Positions 34,183 through 42,184 of a stretch of DNA of 44,630 nt are shown here, piece by piece (position 1 is the stretch's first letter; every line of letters begins with the position of its first letter). The stretch covers positions 1-44,630 of the forward strand of contig JARYLO010000007.1 in assembly GCA_029907605.1 (NCBI GenBank), in the 5' to 3' direction. The translations under genes and the position numbers were made by a program. The notes beneath the pieces were generated by a model. That model searched no databases and had not been told where the DNA came from. It saw only the letters and a list, made by a program, of their open reading frames with translations. This DNA is from Sedimentisphaerales bacterium (GTDB lineage: Bacteria > Planctomycetota > Phycisphaerae > Sedimentisphaerales > Anaerobacaceae).

Positions 34183-34211
34183 ACGGTACAGTTTTTTACA
34201 CCGTTTTTACA
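34183..34211. promoter_or_regulatory. Dyad ACGGT-12-ACCGT overlapping a repeated T-run
   Basis: Inverted 5-base arms (34183-34187 and 34200-34204) enclose a T-run, and GTTTTTTACA (34191-34200) is followed after two bases by GTTTTTACA (34203-34211), 12 bases later in phase. It lies between the divergent GH105 and VIT-VWA genes and looks like a regulator site. Confidence 0.35.
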
Positions 34212-34284
34212 GCAGCAGACCTGCCTGTTGCGTATCGTAAATTGTAGAGGCAAGATCGTAGCAGGTTTCTTGAAGGAGAAGACC

Positions 34285-36540
34285 ATGAGAAACTCCAGAC
34301 CATCCCCTATCCTGTTTTGCATCCTTGCCACCACATGCATAGCCCAGCCGAGCCATGTAGGCGTCAGGCCCCCTGCGGCCAATGTGATCATCCCACAAGG
34401 CAGGCCATACGGCCTGGTCGTTGGAGGTAATCCCTGCCTGCGAATCACAGGTGTCGAGGCCCTTATAGACATTTTCGAGACCACCGCCACCACAACGATC
34501 CAGATCAACATAGAAAACACCACCCGCCACAGGCAGGAGGCAGAGCTGGTGATACCGGTGCCAGAAGGCGTGGTCGTGAGGGGGTTTGCATACGATGGGC
34601 CATCTGGTCAGATAGAGGCAGTGGTCTTGCCCAAGGAGCAGGCAAGGAGGATCTATAGGGAACTAGTCTCAAAGATCCGAGATCCAGCCCTCTTGGAGTT
34701 TGCAGGCTACAACCTGATCAGGACGAGCGTATTCCCGGTCGAGCCGCTTGGCAAACAACGGATCAGGCTTACCTATGAGCACATCCTCCGCCAGGAAGGC
34801 AACCGGATCGACTACATCCTGCCCCGCAGTGAATCCCTGCAGTATGACGTGCCGTGGGAGTTTACGGTCAACATACGATCAAGGCATCCCATCTCCACGG
34901 TATATTGCCCAAGCCACACGGTCCACACCAAGCATATGGACCAGAACGTGGTATCAGTGAAGGTAGAAAGGGAGGCAAATGCACCTGGGCCTTTTAGATT
35001 GTCCTATGTGATCGATTCTGAGCCCCAGGAGATCGCGATCACCACCTTGGCCTTTCCTGACCCTGAGCTGGCTGGCGGCTATTTCCTGGTACTTGCCGGG
35101 ACTGGCAAGGGGCCTCAGGCGGATGCCAATACACTTGATAGGGAGGTGATCTTGGTCATAGACCGCTCCGGCAGCATGCAAGGCCGAAAGGTCGCCCAGG
35201 CCAAGGAGGCGGCATTACAGGTCTTGTCAGGCCTGAGGCCAGGTGAGGCCTTCAATCTGATCATATACAGTGATTCGGTGGAGCTATTCTCGCCAAGGCC
35301 TGTCCTGAAGGATGAGAAGGCCATGGAGTCGGCCAGGTCATATATCCAGAGCATCACCGCTGTTGGTGGTACCAACCTCTACGATGCACTAAAGACCGCA
35401 CTGAAACAGCCGGTTACCGAGGGGAAGCTACCGCTGGTCCTGTTCCTGACCGACGGCCTACCTACCGTTGGCGCCACCGACGAGCCATCCATCAGGCAGC
35501 TTGCTATCAAGTCCAATCCCCATCGCCGCAGGGTCTTTACGTTCGGGGTGGGCCTTGATGTCAATGCCGCCCTCCTGCAGGCATTGGCAGACCTGACCAG
35601 GGCAAAGGCGGAGTTTGTGCTGCCGGATGAGGACGTGGAGGTAAAGGTCGGCAGGGTCTTCGCACAACTGACAGGGCCAGTACTGGCAGAACCACAGCTC
35701 CGGGTCATGGGAGGTGACAGACTGCCTACGACCAGGGTCAGGGACCTACTGCCGCCTGTCATACCGGACCTATTCGAGTCAGACCAGTTGGTCTTATTAG
35801 GTCAGTACATCGGCAATGACCCCATTAGCTTCGAGCTATGCGGCCAGCGGCTGTCCGGCATCCGCACATATAGGTTCACCTTGGATCCTGCCAAGGCAGA
35901 CAAGGCCCATGCGTTCATCCCGCGCCTTTGGGCCAGCCGCAAGATCGCCCAATTGATCGACCAGATCCGCCAGATGGGTGCCGAGGGGCAGAGCTCGCCC
36001 GACGATCCGAAGATGAAGGAGCTTACAGACCAGATCGTACAGCTTTCCACCAAGTTCGGGATACTGACCGAGTACACTGCATTCCTGGCAAAGGAAGGGA
36101 CAGACCTTCACAGGCACGATGTGCTGGTCCGGCAGACCGCAGCCAACCTCAACAGCCGGGCGGTGAGGATGCGGTCAGGCGCTGCGGGCGTCAGCCAAGG
36201 CCTCAACATCCAAAGGCAGATGAATCAGATGGTCCTCAATCATGGCAATATGTTCCTCAATGAAAGGATGGAGCCCGTCCGGATCAATACGGTTCAGCAG
36301 TTCCATGACCTTGCCTTCTACAATAGGGCCAATCAATGGATAGATGCCAGGCTGGTGGGCTCCAACACAGACCTCAAGCCTGACCGGATCGTGGATTTCG
36401 GCACTACCGCCTTCTGGGACCTAGTAGACAGGCTCGAAAGGGAAGGCAGGCAGGCCAGCCTTGCATTCTCTGGCGAGGTGCTGCTATGGTTAGACGGCCA
36501 GACCGTGTTGGTCAGGATGCCGGCAGGTGCCAGCCAATAG
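34285..36540 (+). CDS. Secreted VIT and von Willebrand factor A domain protein
   Basis: A 751-residue exported protein. After a signal peptide comes a VIT domain (about 45-165; TTTTIQINIENTTRHRQEAE, then ELVIPVPEGVVVRGF), as in inter-alpha-trypsin inhibitor heavy chains, then a VWA domain (about 285-455) with an intact MIDAS: Asp293, Ser295 and Ser297 in DRSGSM, Thr in GGTNLYDAL and Asp390 in TDGLPT. VWA domains bind ligands through a metal ion. The C-terminal 250 residues contain a conserved-looking FGILTEYTAFL segment found in VIT-VWA proteins. ATG at 34285 has AAGGAGA six bases upstream. Longer upstream reading into the antisense of GH105 is not believable. Role unknown; probably envelope adhesion or protein binding. 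Confidence 0.88.
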   Translation: MRNSRPSPILFCILATTCIAQPSHVGVRPPAANVIIPQGRPYGLVVGGNPCLRITGVEALIDIFETTATTTIQINIENTTRHRQEAELVIPVPEGVVVRGFAYDGPSGQIEAVVLPKEQARRIYRELVSKIRDPALLEFAGYNLIRTSVFPVEPLGKQRIRLTYEHILRQEGNRIDYILPRSESLQYDVPWEFTVNIRSRHPISTVYCPSHTVHTKHMDQNVVSVKVEREANAPGPFRLSYVIDSEPQEIAITTLAFPDPELAGGYFLVLAGTGKGPQADANTLDREVILVIDRSGSMQGRKVAQAKEAALQVLSGLRPGEAFNLIIYSDSVELFSPRPVLKDEKAMESARSYIQSITAVGGTNLYDALKTALKQPVTEGKLPLVLFLTDGLPTVGATDEPSIRQLAIKSNPHRRRVFTFGVGLDVNAALLQALADLTRAKAEFVLPDEDVEVKVGRVFAQLTGPVLAEPQLRVMGGDRLPTTRVRDLLPPVIPDLFESDQLVLLGQYIGNDPISFELCGQRLSGIRTYRFTLDPAKADKAHAFIPRLWASRKIAQLIDQIRQMGAEGQSSPDDPKMKELTDQIVQLSTKFGILTEYTAFLAKEGTDLHRHDVLVRQTAANLNSRAVRMRSGAAGVSQGLNIQRQMNQMVLNHGNMFLNERMEPVRINTVQQFHDLAFYNRANQWIDARLVGSNTDLKPDRIVDFGTTAFWDLVDRLEREGRQASLAFSGEVLLWLDGQTVLVRMPAGASQ

Positions 36541-36550
36541 GCTGCGGGAT

Positions 36551-37870
36551 CTAATGCTGCCAGCCTGATGGCTCTAGCAGGTCCATCTTGATGGCGGTCT
36601 GGTAATCGGTGTAGTGGATGTACCTGTGGACCGCCAGCCACAAGAGCCTAGGGCCATCAGGCTGGTAGGACCTGACCACAAACGGCCTGACATTGTCCAG
36701 ATCAGATTCCTTGGTTATGGATATAACTGATACTATCTTGCCATTCTCAATCCGATATTGCTCTATCTCAAACCTCAGGTCTTCGCCGTTCTGCACCTGC
36801 CTTGCCAGATAGACGATCCAAGGGTCATTGTGGTCAAGCACTATCCCACCAGAGTAATGCGGCTCTCGTTCCCGCTGGCCTTGTGGGGTCTGAGGGAACC
36901 ACCTGCCTGCAGCGCAAAGCTCTATATCGTGCCACCGATCTCCATCCCACCAGGCATAGTGGTACCTATGATCCGTCTCCGAAGGCAGCCTGGTATATAC
37001 GATCGCAGGCCGACCTTTGCTGTCAGCAGCCACGTCCCAGATCCAGGCCCTAACCTTTGTCCTCTGGCCGTCATAGACGATATCCGCAGACCGCCTTTCA
37101 ATAGGCAGGCTGTTGAGGTCTGCGATCAGCTCGCCATCTGCCTTGTAGAACCTGCCTGCCCTGTATGCCATGTAATAGATACTATTGGTGGCCTCATCCC
37201 GAGGATGGCCATCTGTGAATGCAAAATGGATCGTATCCCTGCCGTTGGATGCCACCTTCACATAGGGCCTTGCACCAGGGCTGGTGATAAACTGCCTCTG
37301 GCCTGCCCAGGTATCGCCAAGGTCATCTGAATAAGAGAATGTAGGTTTATAATCAAGACCTCTCCAGAATAGATAAATCCTGTTTGCCTCAGCACTCAAC
37401 GTCACCGGATTGCTGTAGCATATCCCGAACCTGTCCGGCACAAATGGCAGCCGCCGCACAGGCCGCCAATCATTGATATCCTCCGGGGCCGATGTGACCC
37501 GCATGAACATCTCCTTGCCGCCGTGCCTGGTGTAGAAGACCGCAATCCTACCATCGGGCAGTAGGAGGATCGATGGATTATCGTGGTCATCCACCTCCAG
37601 GCCCTGGTGTATGGTGGCAGTCTGGACCTGCCTTGTCTTATGATCCAGGCCGGCGACCTGCACGTCACCCTTGCTAGTGATCCATCCCACATATGTCCTG
37701 CGGAACCTGCCTTCGTAGAAAACCGCCCTCGGATCTGAAAACCAACACCATCCCCCATCCTGGCTGATCGTTGGGAAGGACTGACCTGGCTTGGCTATGG
37801 CACTACCTGCAATAGCCAGGCAGCTAACCATCAACAAACCTATAGTCATCTTATACAAAGGCCTACTCAT
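36551..37870 (-). CDS. Secreted BNR-repeat protein, probable polysaccharide-active
   Basis: About 439 residues with a signal peptide (TIGLLMVSCLAIAGSAIA). It has the pattern of the BNR_4 family of beta-propellers: DGGWCWFSDPRAVFYEGRFR near residues 37-56 and DDHDNPSILLLPDGRIAVFY, RPYVKVASNGRDTIHFAFTD and NSIYYMAYRAGRFYKADG further on. Members occur in polysaccharide utilisation loci, some as lyases, but the reaction here cannot be set from sequence. The start is uncertain: the ATG at 37868-37870 lies at the predicted transcription start, whereas the ATG at 37847-37849 has AGG about 12 bases upstream and gives 432 residues. It converges with the VIT-VWA gene, ten bases apart. Confidence 0.8.
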   Translation of the reverse strand: MSRPLYKMTIGLLMVSCLAIAGSAIAKPGQSFPTISQDGGWCWFSDPRAVFYEGRFRRTYVGWITSKGDVQVAGLDHKTRQVQTATIHQGLEVDDHDNPSILLLPDGRIAVFYTRHGGKEMFMRVTSAPEDINDWRPVRRLPFVPDRFGICYSNPVTLSAEANRIYLFWRGLDYKPTFSYSDDLGDTWAGQRQFITSPGARPYVKVASNGRDTIHFAFTDGHPRDEATNSIYYMAYRAGRFYKADGELIADLNSLPIERRSADIVYDGQRTKVRAWIWDVAADSKGRPAIVYTRLPSETDHRYHYAWWDGDRWHDIELCAAGRWFPQTPQGQREREPHYSGGIVLDHNDPWIVYLARQVQNGEDLRFEIEQYRIENGKIVSVISITKESDLDNVRPFVVRSYQPDGPRLLWLAVHRYIHYTDYQTAIKMDLLEPSGWQH

Positions 37871-37879
37871 AAAGGCCGC

Positions 37880-37907
37880 ATTGTAGCACACATCCAATCT
37901 TGGGCAA
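37880..37907 (-). promoter_or_regulatory. Candidate promoter directly before the BNR gene
   Basis: Minus strand TTGCCC (37902-37907, four of six), 16 bases, TACAAT (37880-37885, five of six). Predicted transcription would start within a few bases of the first ATG, so that start would be leaderless. Bases 37908-38060 beyond it show no ORF or strong hairpin. Confidence 0.4.
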
Positions 37908-38060
37908 ACAGACAAGGACCGATCTTGGCCCAGACCGCGTATAGAGTCCTCTGATGCCACAAGCGAACATGTGTATTCTTGCTAGGGCTAGACCAAGCCC
38001 TCCTTCCTGCATTCTCTATGGATGAGGCCTCTGACGTCCCCACAGATATGCCACCAACTT

Positions 38061-39704
38061 TCACTGGAAATCCATCCAATCCACACAGACCGCGCCTGCC
38101 TTGACCTCCAGCAGGATCCGGTTGGCCCCTTCATGGAACCATATGGTATCGGCCTTGAGATTTGCCCAGTTGGGGTCTGTAACCGTCAGCTCCTGCATAT
38201 AGTCATTGACGGTCAGGCAGAGGACTGCAGGACCGGTCTCCGCCTTGACCTTCACTGCCACTTTATACTGCCTCGATTCCAGGCTGTGGGCCATATAGGC
38301 GGTCCACTCGCCTTGCACAAGATGGATGGCCTGTCCCTGGCCCTGCTGGCTGCTATCCTGTGCCTCTATGGCCGTGATCTGCACTGGCTCAGAGGTGCGA
38401 TAGAGCTGTGCCTTCCCAGAGGCATCTTTGACAAAGTAAGACTTGTTCAGCCCCTCGTGGCCGTAGTTCTCTGCCTCTACCTTACCTGGGACACGCCGGA
38501 ATATGGCGTTTACCACATCAGGGTTATAGACGCAGTTCTCCAATCTGATATTGACCAGGATCTGGTCAAAGGCCTTCTGTGCGACCTGGCGCGAGGGTTT
38601 GCCTCGTCCCCTCGAATAGGCCTGGATGGCCTCCCATCCCTCAGGTGCCTTGATAGAATATGGGGCGTTCTGGGTCTCCATCTTCTTCCAGGGCCAGAAC
38701 GACCAGCCTATATTGTGGGCCTCAAACAACTGGGTCGTGGCCCAATAGATCGCGTTGTCCTTTTCACCCGTCTCACCTACCCAGACCGGTGCGTCCAGCC
38801 TGGCGCGGTGAACCAGATACTGGCTAATGTCCTTTAGGGTAGTGGGCCGGTCCCAGCAATAATAATGAAACGAATACACGAGGTTGTCATCGAACCGACT
38901 GGTGAATACCGACCAGTCATTTGCCCAGTCAACGCCCTCCAAGATGATCATGTGCCTCTTGTCCTTCTCCCGGATGGCCCGGGTGATCCGCTTGTAGAGC
39001 GGCTCCAAGAGGTGCTTGTACTTGGCCGCAGCACCAGTTCGCACAGGTAGGGGCTCGTTGAGCAAGTCATAACCCGCCACATAGGGCTCGTCCTTGTAGC
39101 GGTCTGCCAGCCTTACCCACAGATCTACCAGTCTGTCCTGGTTCGCCGTATCGGTAAATAGCTCAGGCTCGTCACTGCGGCTGTCGTCTATGTTGGCCCC
39201 AGTCTGGCCACCTGGCGCGCCGTGCATGTCGAGTATGACATACACCTTGTATTTCGTGCACCACCGTACCAAGTTGTCCAAGAGCTCAAAGCCCTCGTCC
39301 AGGTATTTGGGGTTTGCACCCTCAGTAAGAAGCATACGCGCATTGATCGCAGGTCGGACGGAATTGAAGCCCAGCTCAGCTATCTTCTTTATGTCCGCCT
39401 CAGTAATGTAGTTCCTCCTGAACTCGCTCCAGAACCGGTCCGCTGCCTCCTGGCCGATGAGGTCGCTGATGATCTTCTCGATCTTGCGGGGCCTATCCCC
39501 CTGGTCCCCGAACCTCCACATATACCCCTCGGGCAGGAGCCAGTTGCCCAGGCCCACGCCCCGTAGCAGGACCTTCCTTCCTGCTTGATCCACCATCTCC
39601 TGGCCCTGGGTCCTGAGAAATCCGTCGGCCATAGTACCGGACACCCCACAACACAGGACTTGGATCAACACAAAGCTGACTAGGATCTGTTTGTTATGTC
39701 CCAT
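38061..39704 (-). CDS. Secreted GH5 endoglucanase-type hydrolase with C-terminal CBM
   Basis: A 547-residue exported enzyme. The signal peptide is followed by the GH5 TIM barrel (about 30-400): RGVGLGNWLLPEG, GFNSVRPAINARML, VILDMHGAPGGQTG, acid/base Glu217 in YDLLNEP and nucleophile Glu311 in VWVGETGE. The subfamily is near bacterial and fungal exo-glucanase-like GH5 proteins, so beta-glucan, cellulose or mannan are options. Residues 418-547 form a CBM6/35-like jelly roll (VPGKVEAENYGHEG at its start, ANRILLEVKAGAVCVDWMDF at its end). GAGGG precedes the ATG. It appears to be a single-gene unit. Confidence 0.9.
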   Translation of the reverse strand: MGHNKQILVSFVLIQVLCCGVSGTMADGFLRTQGQEMVDQAGRKVLLRGVGLGNWLLPEGYMWRFGDQGDRPRKIEKIISDLIGQEAADRFWSEFRRNYITEADIKKIAELGFNSVRPAINARMLLTEGANPKYLDEGFELLDNLVRWCTKYKVYVILDMHGAPGGQTGANIDDSRSDEPELFTDTANQDRLVDLWVRLADRYKDEPYVAGYDLLNEPLPVRTGAAAKYKHLLEPLYKRITRAIREKDKRHMIILEGVDWANDWSVFTSRFDDNLVYSFHYYCWDRPTTLKDISQYLVHRARLDAPVWVGETGEKDNAIYWATTQLFEAHNIGWSFWPWKKMETQNAPYSIKAPEGWEAIQAYSRGRGKPSRQVAQKAFDQILVNIRLENCVYNPDVVNAIFRRVPGKVEAENYGHEGLNKSYFVKDASGKAQLYRTSEPVQITAIEAQDSSQQGQGQAIHLVQGEWTAYMAHSLESRQYKVAVKVKAETGPAVLCLTVNDYMQELTVTDPNWANLKADTIWFHEGANRILLEVKAGAVCVDWMDFQ

Positions 39705-39983
39705 TGCATTGCCCTCAATTCAATGGCCGATACTTCCTGCCTAACAATCTTACCGACCTACGCAACCGGCAATCTATCTACGATGATGTTCTAGCCGCTA
39801 TGATGCAAGCACTTTTTACCAAAAGACCCATCGGCCATCCTGATGTGGCAATACAATCACAATACGTCCAGATGCTGTTTACCGCCCACTTGGATTTGGT
39901 AGAAACCATTATACTTCCATTGGCATTACTGCTTACGCATAAGTCGCACGGCATTTCGACTGGATGGGCCCCTCGCAAACCGA
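39705..39983. other. 279-base gap with no recognised feature
   Basis: Between the GH5 gene and the nuclease-like gene. AT-richer than the GH5 gene. A 66-codon minus-strand frame runs through part of it, but it has no good start and resembles nothing I know. No hairpin or clear promoter found. It could contain decayed coding sequence. Confidence 0.4.
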
Positions 39984-40745
39984 CTAGAAAAGGTCTTCTT
40001 CAACAAACCTCATATACTTGTTTGCATAGAACATGTCGGGTTCATGCTTTGCTGCCCTCACCCTTATCTCGAAATCAGGGGCTTCAGGTTTGGTTCTATC
40101 AAACAGGATTAAGCCAATGCCAAATATTCTACATAAGGCGTCAAGCCTTGCAATATCTTCCTCTAGGGAATCTCTTGGAATCACTACGTAAGACTTATGG
40201 CTAAAGAGTTTGTACGAGCAGGCTTGACCAAATGCCGTGATCAAGTTTGCAGCATCTAGTTTCACCTCCGCCGAGACAATCTCAGTTGGTGGCTTGATAA
40301 TATCGCTCTTGCGCGGTTCTCGAATACCAATGACATCGGGAGTTCCCCATTTATCTTTGAATTTATTCCCTCCCAAAGGAATCGCCTTGGTACATTCTTC
40401 CAGTTCATTGACAAGCCAATCTGCGAATGGCTGATAGAAGTCTTCTTCACTTACATGTGGGGTCACGGCAGAAGCAATCTGTTCTTCCTCGCTTACTCCC
40501 TCCTCTTTGAATCGCATGTGGCGAAATAACCCTCGTGCTGGCTTATATACTTTTTCAGGCACTCGCGTGTCCAGATTCCAAACAGTCCCGTGAATAGTGT
40601 TGACAGGAATGTCCGGAAACTCCTCATGTATCCTTCTAACCAGGTCTGAATATCGAATACCGTTTGGGTTTTCCTCAAGCAACTCCTGTGCCTTTGATGT
40701 GATCTTCTCTTTGCTAGTAATATCATAATCCCCTCGTAGATGCAT
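39984..40745 (-). CDS. HARE-HTH-like plus PD-(D/E)XK nuclease-fold protein
   Basis: A 253-residue protein in two parts. Residues of about 10-75 form a winged helix of HARE-HTH type (AQELLEENPNGIRYSDLVRR, then IHGTVWNLDTRVPEKVYKP). Residues of about 100-215 look like a PD-(D/E)XK nuclease fold, with Asp137 in WGTPDVIGIRE and Glu160-x-Lys162 in IVSAEVKLDA, followed by FGQACSYKLFSHKSY. Related stand-alone proteins are spread over bacteria and archaea, and a DNA restriction or repair role is plausible but unproven. Hand counts of two 60-base stretches gave 42 and 45 percent GC, below most neighbours, which suggests transfer. The start has a weak ribosome-binding site. Confidence 0.78.
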   Translation of the reverse strand: MHLRGDYDITSKEKITSKAQELLEENPNGIRYSDLVRRIHEEFPDIPVNTIHGTVWNLDTRVPEKVYKPARGLFRHMRFKEEGVSEEEQIASAVTPHVSEEDFYQPFADWLVNELEECTKAIPLGGNKFKDKWGTPDVIGIREPRKSDIIKPPTEIVSAEVKLDAANLITAFGQACSYKLFSHKSYVVIPRDSLEEDIARLDALCRIFGIGLILFDRTKPEAPDFEIRVRAAKHEPDMFYANKYMRFVEEDLF

Positions 40746-40800
40746 CTTTTGATAGCCGATTTCATGTCACAAGGCGGTCCACGGCCAGCATCTTGCCTGG

Positions 40801-41271
40801 TCACTGGCTGGGCCTGACTGGATGGCCCCCATGAACCAATGGATCAGTGACAAGCCTGGCGCCCACCAGTTCCACCACGCCATCGAAGGCATACACAAGC
40901 TGGCCGCTAACGAAGACCTCATCGCGATTCGAAGATATCTCCTTTGCCTTATCCCTGTCCACAGCGACAAGAAAGCCCATGCCTTCAATCTCTATCCTAA
41001 ATAGGCCCTTGTCAGCGTCGTACCTGCCACGCTGGACCTTGGCCACATACGGTACCCTAAGCCCCTTTACCCTCTGAAGGTACTCATCTGTAGTCTCGAA
41101 TTCGTCCTTCCTTATGGTCTTGGAGATGTACGCTCCTTCCGTACCCCAAAGCAGGACCTTCCCATCCCCGCAACCTACTGCAATGGTCTTCCCGGCAGGG
41201 CTGGAAGTAGCAGCAACCGCGGTACAGCCGGCCATCAAGCTCACCAATACATTTTTAATCAACCTTCTCAT
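40801..41271 (-). CDS. Lipoprotein with one WD40-like motif
   Basis: A 156-residue protein with lipobox MAGC (Cys16). Directly after it, SSPAGKTIAVGCGDGKVLLW resembles one full WD40 strand set, but no further repeats follow. The rest (KDEFETTDEYLQRVKG, then RVPYVAKVQRGRYDADKGLF) is a different small domain of a type found in several secreted proteins, of unknown role. GGAGAGG six bases upstream fixes the ATG at 41269-41271, and a near-consensus promoter lies 80 bases upstream. The nuclease-like gene lies 55 bases downstream in the same direction. Confidence 0.75.
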   Translation of the reverse strand: MRRLIKNVLVSLMAGCTAVAATSSPAGKTIAVGCGDGKVLLWGTEGAYISKTIRKDEFETTDEYLQRVKGLRVPYVAKVQRGRYDADKGLFRIEIEGMGFLVAVDRDKAKEISSNRDEVFVSGQLVYAFDGVVELVGARLVTDPLVHGGHPVRPSQ

Positions 41272-41352
41272 ATGGCACCTCTCCAAGAAACGGCGATCGC
41301 CTATCCACGCATATGTCATAAAGCCGATACCGCCTTGCTGCTTCGGTCATGG

Positions 41353-41380
41353 ATTATATGACCCCTTATGGGCACGTCAA
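41353..41380 (-). promoter_or_regulatory. Near-consensus sigma-70 promoter for the lipoprotein gene
   Basis: Minus strand TTGACG (41375-41380, five of six), 16 bases, TATAAT (41353-41358, perfect). It would give a leader of about 75 bases. It probably also serves the nuclease-like gene. Confidence 0.7.
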
Positions 41381-41503
41381 GGTCACGCATTCTACGTACT
41401 GTGTATGCCATACAAACGGTTCCTAGGGCTCAGCAGAACCCTGGAAAACCATGCGGGCAAAACCGCCCTGGAGCCCTCCTACAGGTCTAGCCGCCTCCAG
41501 ACT

Positions 41504-41725
41504 CTATTGCTGCGGGTTTGCACGGTCGCGGCAGCCTGGCGTACACCCGGGTCCTTGGCCTCGACGGAACCTTGGCCAGCAACTGCCGCTTATCTTCATA
41601 GTGCAACAGTAGGCAAAAGGTAAAACCAAACCCCCAACCAAAACCATCCATCCAAACCAACTTATCCATCGCTTCTTCATAGTCTTCATGGTTTGCACCT
41701 CTCTTTCTGGTTGTTCATTCTTCAC
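41504..41725 (-). CDS. Possible small membrane or secreted Cys-rich protein
   Basis: A 73-codon frame beginning with GTG that overlaps the stop of the preceding 52-residue ORF as GTGA. An internal ATG at 41687-41689 has GAGAGG eight bases upstream and may be the real start, giving 61 residues. The N-terminal part KRWISWFGWMVLVGGLVLPF is a convincing membrane or signal segment, followed by Cys-Cys and a Cys- and Arg-rich tail. No family recognised. It may be a real small protein or the intact front of a gene whose rest has decayed. Confidence 0.4.
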   Translation of the reverse strand: MKNEQPEREVQTMKTMKKRWISWFGWMVLVGGLVLPFAYCCTMKISGSCWPRFRRGQGPGCTPGCRDRANPQQ

Positions 41726-41880
41726 AACTCCCCGCCCGCCAAGTGGGTAATGAGTCCGCCTGAGAGGTCTTGGCGTTCTATAAGCAAAAGGATAGGTTTA
41801 CCCCCTAAAGGAGGCAGACCTTCGCGTCTCTGCCTTGACTTATGATCAGGGGGTTTGAAGGGCTTGGCGGTGTTGTTCAT
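41722..41880 (-). CDS. Possible 52-residue small protein
   Basis: Starts at the ATG 41878-41880, ten bases after AGGAG. It reads MNNTAKPFKPPDHKSRQRRE and then a segment with GLPPLGGKPILLLIERQDLS, ending GGLITHLAGGEL. Basic first half, more hydrophobic second half. No family recognised. Its DNA contains a nested inverted repeat (41800-41854). It may be coupled to the next ORF through GTGA. Confidence 0.4.
   Translation of the reverse strand: MNNTAKPFKPPDHKSRQRREGLPPLGGKPILLLIERQDLSGGLITHLAGGEL
41800..41854. repeat. Nested inverted repeat
   Basis: Outer arms ACCCCCT (41800-41806) and AGGGGGT (41848-41854) enclose inner arms AGGCAGA (41812-41818) and TCTGCCT (41829-41835) around a 10-base loop. 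It could form a bulged stem about 55 bases long in either transcript. No T-run follows on either strand. Confidence 0.5.
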
Positions 41881-41898
41881 GGTCTGTGGTCTCCTTGT

Positions 41899-42184
41899 TC
41901 AAGGCGTTTGGGGAACATGGTAATGACGGTGCTTAGCCGTATTGCCGGACAATGTCCGCTGGTGGTCCAACTCCAATGGTAGTGATAGAAGTCTTGATTC
42001 CTGCCGACTGTAAGGGTAGTGGCAGGGTCCATTGACGCAAGATGCACGCTCAGCAGGTTGGGCCGACTGCAGGCTGGTGGTCGTGATCATGATGATTTCC
42101 CGGATCTAGCGATATCTATCATACCACCTCACCAACTGCTGGCAAGCAGAAAACCCAAGAAAGACTGGAATAGACAAGGAACAT
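41899..42184 (-). other. Three overlapping micro-ORFs of 21, 11 and 63 codons
   Basis: On the minus strand, a 21-residue ORF (42119-42184; MFLVYSSLSWVFCLPAVGEV plus V) has AGGAG five bases before its ATG. Its stop overlaps the ATG of an 11-residue ORF (42087-42122), whose stop overlaps the ATG of a 63-residue ORF (41899-42090). Both junctions are ATGA. The 63-residue frame ends 18 bases before the 52-residue ORF. None resembles a known protein and the longest has the look of non-coding sequence, so this may be chance or a decayed gene. Confidence 0.25.

Noticed and set aside
33940-34284. N-terminal extension of the VIT-VWA frame
   Set aside because: It is antisense to the GH105 start and the divergent promoter region; a proper ribosome-binding site and signal peptide begin at 34285.
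39778-39978. Minus-strand frame of 66 codons between the GH5 and nuclease-like genes
   Set aside because: No ribosome-binding site and no protein-like pattern I could support; kept only as an unexplained gap.
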